The position numbers and the translations under genes were made by a program. The notes under the pieces are model-generated. The model searched no databases. It had not been told where the DNA came from and saw nothing but the letters and a program-made list of their open reading frames with translations. Shown here one piece after another: positions 5,905-9,159 of a stretch of DNA of 9,159 bases (position 1 is its first letter; each line of letters opens with the position of its first letter). The stretch comes from an uncultured Erysipelotrichaceae bacterium (GTDB taxonomy: Bacteria > Bacillota_I > Bacilli_A > RFN20 > CAG-826): assembly GCA_902782395.1 (NCBI GenBank), contig CACZNF010000027.1, forward strand, positions 1 to 9,159. The letters run 5' to 3'.

Positions 5905-7030
5905 TGTCGCTCACCTCCCTTTGTTGCATACGTGGTCTATCAGGCAAACCTTGAGTGGATTGATGAGGATAGTTCACTAAGTGACCTAATCCAGTGGCGT
6001 TGCCCGTACCATCTTCTAAGTACATAGTGGCGCTGCCACCTCCATCAAGGTTATAAGCTGTTTCACAGTGCAAATCTTTCATAATATTAGCTAAATTTAA
6101 CAAAGATAAGCCGTAGCTAGATTTCATTCTGCCATCAGACACTACGAAGACGTAGTGACCTGGATTAATGATACCCATCGCACATCTTTGGTTCTTGTTG
6201 CCGCCCATCGCGGTACCAACTTCATCGTTTTCAGTGACAGTAATTTCATTTTTATTAACTAAGGCTGGACCAAATGAGAAGACATGGAATGGATCCATTG
6301 CTTTCACTTGTTCAAATGAAGTTTCACGTTCATCGATGATTTCGAATGTCCCATCTTTCTTGATGACTAAATCATCTGGCTTACGTCTTTCTAAATTTTT
6401 AGTGGTTCTAATCGCATCGCTATTTAGGTTACCGTTTCTAACAACGTAACCGCCTTCTTGAGAACCATAGGTATCACCATCAATGGCTAAAATACCTTGC
6501 TTGCGATTACACATATCGCTTGTTCTTTCGGTGACGTTTTGACCGAAAGTATCATGTGCTAAAGCGGCTCTAAAGTAACCAAGGTTATTGATACGAATAT
6601 CCGCTACATAATATGTAGTGGTGTCTTCAGCATCTCTATTAGTGGTGATATCGATATAAATATCTGGATCAGAATAGTGTTTTCTTTCTGCAAACTGTTT
6701 TGTTGGAGTAAATAACGCTGCTATCTCTTCAGTGGTTAATTGTTCTGGGTAATATTGATGATTACTAACAGGAACAATTACTTGTGAAGTACTACTAGAA
6801 TTATTAGAGGAACTATTACTGCTAGAATTATTATTTGAACTACTAGATGGTTGACTTTGTTGACTAGAAGAAGATGTTGGCCCTCCGATAGGAAGATTAA
6901 GTCCACTGTTATCAAAGGAAAAGCTCACCTTTCTAGTGTTTTTAGGAATGATAAAAGTATCAAGAAAAGAATAGGTCACAAAGCATGTGCCTACTAAAGT
7001 AGCAACGATAGGTAAGACAAACTTCTTCAC
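5879..7030 (-). CDS. Membrane-anchored phosphodiester glycosidase (NAGPA family)
   Basis: Protein of 383 residues, probably acting outside the membrane. An N-terminal hydrophobic anchor or uncleaved signal (about 4-29) is followed by a Ser/Asn/Gln linker (53-82) and a catalytic domain (about 120-380) of the NAGPA/phosphodiester glycosidase family. Motifs seen: GILAIDGDTYG (179-189), FSFGPALV (251-258), QRCAMGI (281-287), VVSDGR (296-301), AYNLDGGGSATMY (325-337) and the closing REVSDIVYIG (371-380). Family members cleave sugar-phosphodiester bonds, classically uncovering mannose-6-phosphate in animals; bacterial substrates are mostly unknown. C16 is not in a proper lipobox. The start is GTG at 7028-7030, five nucleotides after AAGGAAAG, overlapping the upstream TGA as GTGA. 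It lies between the GT2-GtrA gene and a membrane protein gene. Confidence 0.9.
   Translation of the reverse strand: MKKFVLPIVATLVGTCFVTYSFLDTFIIPKNTRKVSFSFDNSGLNLPIGGPTSSSSQQSQPSSSSNNNSSSNSSSNNSSSTSQVIVPVSNHQYYPEQLTTEEIAALFTPTKQFAERKHYSDPDIYIDITTNRDAEDTTTYYVADIRINNLGYFRAALAHDTFGQNVTERTSDMCNRKQGILAIDGDTYGSQEGGYVVRNGNLNSDAIRTTKNLERRKPDDLVIKKDGTFEIIDERETSFEQVKAMDPFHVFSFGPALVNKNEITVTENDEVGTAMGGNKNQRCAMGIINPGHYVFVVSDGRMKSSYGLSLLNLANIMKDLHCETAYNLDGGGSATMYLEDGTGNATGLGHLVNYPHQSTQGLPDRPRMQQREVSDIVYIGKNL
6785..6874 (-). repeat. Low-complexity Ser/Asn codon tract
   Basis: Encodes the linker at residues 53-82 of the phosphodiester glycosidase, almost wholly Ser, Asn and Gln in short runs. The DNA is a degenerate array of AGT/AGC/TCT and AAT/AAC codons. 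It should form an extended, flexible spacer holding the catalytic domain away from the membrane. Confidence 0.85.
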
Positions 7031-8067
7031 TCTTTCTTTCCTTTTCTAAAGACAAATAGTCTTTGAATCAGCCAACTGATAATAAACATTGTAACCTCGA
7101 CAAGGATTTTAGCAAGGTATTTATTCATGCCTGCTTTATCAACAAGTAACCAGAGGAATAACGTACCACATCCTAAGATGAATAACGCTAAACAAGCATA
7201 TTTAACAATTGCCAAAAGCACATTGCTCTTACTCTTAAACACTAACTTGTAGTTAATAGTGAAATTAACAGAAGCGCTGATGATTCTCGCGATTATGTTA
7301 CACATAATTAACCAATATGGCCATTCACTCGGAATTAAAGTTAATAGTGTAAAAGCCGCATAGTCAACACCAAAACCAATTAACGAAGACAAAGAGAATT
7401 TAATGACCTCTTTAAAAATCTTCATTGTATCCTTGAAAGGATTGTAGTGGGTACCAGCGTTGTTATTAATGTAAATAGTCTCAATTTTCACTTCTTTAAT
7501 TGGGACTTCTCTTTTAATGGCTTCTAAAAGAACATTCATTTCATATTCGTAACGGTCGCCTTTAATACCAATCATCATATCTAATAAATTAGATTTGAAC
7601 GCTCTTAGACCTGTTTGAGTATCGTAAATCTTATGGTGAGTGGAAATTAAGAATGATGTTCTCGCCATAAAGTTACCAAATCTACTTTTAAATGGTGCTT
7701 TCTTATCAAAGAAACGGCTACCAAGTATTAAGGAATCTATTTCTTGAAGTTCACATTCTTCACAAATACGTATAGCGTCTTTGACTTTGTGCTGCCCATC
7801 TGAATCCATAGTTACAACGACGCAGTCTTCAAAATTATCTTTGATATACTTCATGCCATACTTTAAGGCATAACCCTTGCCACCGTTAGTTTCATAACTC
7901 AAATAGTGGACTTCTTTAGGGAGTTTATTAAATACTTCGTTGTACTTTTCTCCGCTACCATCATTAACAACAACCACATTAAAATCATTCTCGAGTAACT
8001 CTTTAGCGACATCGAGTAAATTAAAATCCGGTTCGTAAGATGGAACGAGGGCAACTCTATTGTTCAT
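7027..8067 (-). CDS. GT2 glycosyltransferase fused to a GtrA-type membrane domain
   Basis: Protein of 346 residues with two parts. Residues 1-210 are a GT-A-fold family 2 transferase of the polyprenyl-phosphate (DPMS-like) type: VALVPSYEPD at the start, VVNDGSG (33-39), NGGKGYALKYGM (61-72), the metal-binding DSD in TMDSDGQH (86-93), GSRFF (116-120) and DTQTGLRAF (149-157). Residues 223-340 form four membrane helices (about 223-245, 252-274, 283-309, 317-340) with the GtrA pattern, including RIISASVNFTINYKLVFKS. Such proteins are thought to load a sugar from a nucleotide donor onto a lipid phosphate and assist its transfer across the membrane. It is the first gene of the three-gene operon. 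The ATG at 8065-8067 has no ribosome binding site. The sugar cannot be told from sequence. Confidence 0.92.
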   Translation of the reverse strand: MNNRVALVPSYEPDFNLLDVAKELLENDFNVVVVNDGSGEKYNEVFNKLPKEVHYLSYETNGGKGYALKYGMKYIKDNFEDCVVVTMDSDGQHKVKDAIRICEECELQEIDSLILGSRFFDKKAPFKSRFGNFMARTSFLISTHHKIYDTQTGLRAFKSNLLDMMIGIKGDRYEYEMNVLLEAIKREVPIKEVKIETIYINNNAGTHYNPFKDTMKIFKEVIKFSLSSLIGFGVDYAAFTLLTLIPSEWPYWLIMCNIIARIISASVNFTINYKLVFKSKSNVLLAIVKYACLALFILGCGTLFLWLLVDKAGMNKYLAKILVEVTMFIISWLIQRLFVFRKGKKE

Positions 8068-8078
8068 GCTTTGATACT

Positions 8079-8084
8079 ATTATA
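8079..8084 (-). promoter_or_regulatory. -10 element for the glycan operon, near-leaderless
   Basis: Perfect TATAAT on the minus strand, 11 nt before the GT2-GtrA ATG. Initiation would fall near 8072, leaving a leader of about five nucleotides and no room for a ribosome binding site; none is visible. The best -35 candidate, TTTAAG at 8101-8106, is poor. Confidence 0.45.
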
Positions 8085-8143
8085 AAAACCTAAAATGTAC
8101 CTTAAATATGAGCATGTTGCTTTATGCGAATGATAAATATATT

Positions 8144-8170
8144 AAAAATCGCGAATTGTTCGCGACTTTT
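8144..8170 (-). terminator. Intrinsic terminator of the mgtE-gtrA unit
   Basis: Perfect 7-bp stem TCGCGAA/TTCGCGA with a 3-nt loop (arms 8159-8165 and 8149-8155). It can be extended by AAAA/TTTT around one bulged base, and a T run follows on the minus strand. It separates the broken gtrA gene from the glycan operon. Confidence 0.88.
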
Positions 8171-8188
8171 ATCATATTCCAATACGAA

Positions 8189-8669
8189 TTATTTACGACG
8201 ATAGAGGATGTATTTTCTGGTGAAGTAATTCCAAATAAGACCCACTAAAGTCTTAAGGAAGAACGCTAAGATGAATAACCAGAATAAAGCTTCTAACCAA
8301 TGCTTTGGTTGGAAGATATAACCGATGTTAGCCTCATTAATATTTAAGCCAAGACTATTGCTAATAATGATACGGCATAATTCATATGTGCCATAACTTA
8401 AACCATAGGCAATAATACTTAAAATAACAAAGGCGATAATAAAGCCAACTGACTTAGTAACCTTGCTATCTTGCTTACCTTTGAACACCCAATATGTTGA
8501 TAAAATGTAGTTTAAAAACACACCGACGATAAAACCAAGTAATAAAGCGGTCGCTGATTGAGCGGCACCTGGTTAGGAATAAAGAGGTGGTTAAAAAGTC
8601 TGCAGCAGCGCAAACCAAACCAGTAATAAGGAACTTGATTAGTTCCCATGTATTTTCTTTTTTGCTCAT
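8189..8669 (-). pseudogene. Stand-alone GtrA-family membrane protein, frame broken
   Basis: Reading through one frame change gives about 160 residues of a GtrA-like, four-helix membrane protein. These are usually flippase or accessory subunits for polyprenyl-linked sugars. The N-terminal frame (ATG at 8667-8669) encodes WELIKFLITGLVCAAADFLT and ends helix 1. The second frame resumes with PGAAQSATALLLGF, then the motif FLNYILSTYWVF of helix 2 and two further helices. The change lies near 8565-8580. Dropping one base joins the parts cleanly; loss of 3n+2 bases is also possible. The start codon lies three nucleotides after the mgtE stop, with AGGA at the end of mgtE as a possible ribosome binding site. 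It could be a pseudogene, a sequencing or assembly error, or less likely a programmed shift. Confidence 0.78.
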
Positions 8670-8672
8670 AAA

Positions 8673-9159
8673 TTAAAGTCCTAACATTGGTCCGAACGCA
8701 AACGTCCAGAGGAGGAAGTAAGTAAGTAATGTGATAACGTCAACTAACGTTGTGGTGAAAGGACCACACACAACAGCTGGGTCAAGTTTAAGCACTTTTG
8801 CTAAGAATGGAAGCATACATGCGACCATACGAGAAACAACCATCGCCACAAATAATGTGGAGGCAATTAAGCCAGAAACAACTAATTTTACACTTGTTTC
8901 AGATAAGGCCCAATCAGGATGAGTTTCTTTAACGCCTTCAATGGATTCTTTAACGTTAGCAATACCAACGCTTGTTTCAAAGAAGATCCAACCAAAGGCA
9001 AATACACCGACAATTGCAGCGATGCATAGTGCCACACGTAATTCTTTCCAAAGAACACGTTTGAAATCGCCTCTTCCGAATTCATCCAAAGATATAGAAC
9101 GGACGATAAGGGTAGTGGTTTGACCACCTGCGTTACCACCGGCATCAGTCACAAGTGAC
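8673..9159 (-). CDS. mgtE: Magnesium transporter MgtE, C-terminal 162 residues (runs off the right edge)
   Basis: C-terminal membrane channel domain of an MgtE magnesium transporter. The frame is open to the window edge, and the full family length is about 450 residues, so the cytoplasmic N and CBS domains lie outside. Diagnostic motifs are SLVTDAGGNAGGQTTTLIVR, at the start of a membrane helix, and LDPAVVCGPFTTTLVDVITLLTYF near the end, where the aspartates and the Pro-Phe-Thr stretch belong to the ion path region of the family. Helices follow in the expected order between them, with a longer polar loop (VKESIEGVKETHPDWALSE) than I would expect. The gene ends in TAA at 8673-8675, three nucleotides before gtrA, so the two should be cotranscribed. 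Confidence 0.93.
   Translation of the reverse strand, partial: SLVTDAGGNAGGQTTTLIVRSISLDEFGRGDFKRVLWKELRVALCIAAIVGVFAFGWIFFETSVGIANVKESIEGVKETHPDWALSETSVKLVVSGLIASTLFVAMVVSRMVACMLPFLAKVLKLDPAVVCGPFTTTLVDVITLLTYFLLWTFAFGPMLGL

Noticed and set aside
6975..6990. Lipoprotein signal around Cys16 of the phosphodiester glycosidase
   Set aside because: The residues before the cysteine are LVGT, with Thr at -1 where Gly or Ala is needed, and the hydrophobic stretch continues past the cysteine.
7027..7030. Mycoplasma-type code with TGA read as tryptophan
   Set aside because: TGA ends the GT2-GtrA frame exactly at the start of the next gene, and tryptophans in conserved motifs are TGG.
8560..8600. Programmed frameshifting in gtrA
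   Set aside because: No slippery heptamer with a downstream stem is apparent, and GtrA proteins are not known to need one. Error or mutation is simpler.

Overview
The window looks like a stretch of chromosome from a low-GC Gram-positive bacterium of the Bacilli/Mollicutes-related side of the Firmicutes, probably an uncultured host-associated lineage. Evidence: AT-rich sequence, GGAGG-type ribosome binding sites, U-tailed hairpin terminators, a yugI/CvfD-like S1 gene directly upstream of pgi, and an M3 oligoendopeptidase. TGA ends the glycosyltransferase gene and TGG encodes tryptophan, so the standard code applies and Mycoplasma/Spiroplasma code 4 does not. The exact lineage cannot be fixed from the sequence. 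No mobile element, CRISPR array or rRNA was found.

Layout. 1-1187, minus strand: the N-terminal part of glucose-6-phosphate isomerase, preceded by an S1-domain RNA-binding protein one nucleotide upstream, and before that a HAD phosphatase (1186-1883) broken by an out-of-frame lesion that also seems to remove part of its cap. 1976-2506, plus: a LemA-like membrane protein with a leaderless-type promoter. 2617-4329, plus: an M3 oligoendopeptidase with its own promoter, a 5'-end hairpin and a strong terminator. 4345-4735, minus: an apparently autonomous small transcription unit with no annotated gene (near-consensus promoter at 4540-4568, several hairpins, C-rich motif, shared terminator), then tRNA-Leu(GAG) with its own promoter and terminator. 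4850-5380, minus: a monocistronic four-helix membrane protein.

5464-8067, minus: a tightly overlapping three-gene operon. It encodes a GT2 glycosyltransferase fused to a GtrA membrane domain, a membrane-anchored phosphodiester glycosidase (NAGPA family), and a four-helix membrane protein. GTGA and 26-nt overlaps link the genes. This reads as a cell-envelope glycan module: the first protein would load a sugar on a polyprenyl phosphate and help move it across the membrane, and the second would act on sugar phosphodiesters outside. 8189-9159, minus: the C-terminal part of an MgtE magnesium transporter followed 3 nt later by a stand-alone GtrA protein whose frame is broken.

Most noteworthy are the orphan transcription unit at 4345-4568 (candidate small RNA or small-peptide gene), the GT2-GtrA/phosphodiester glycosidase operon, the two lesioned genes, and the leaderless or near-leaderless starts.
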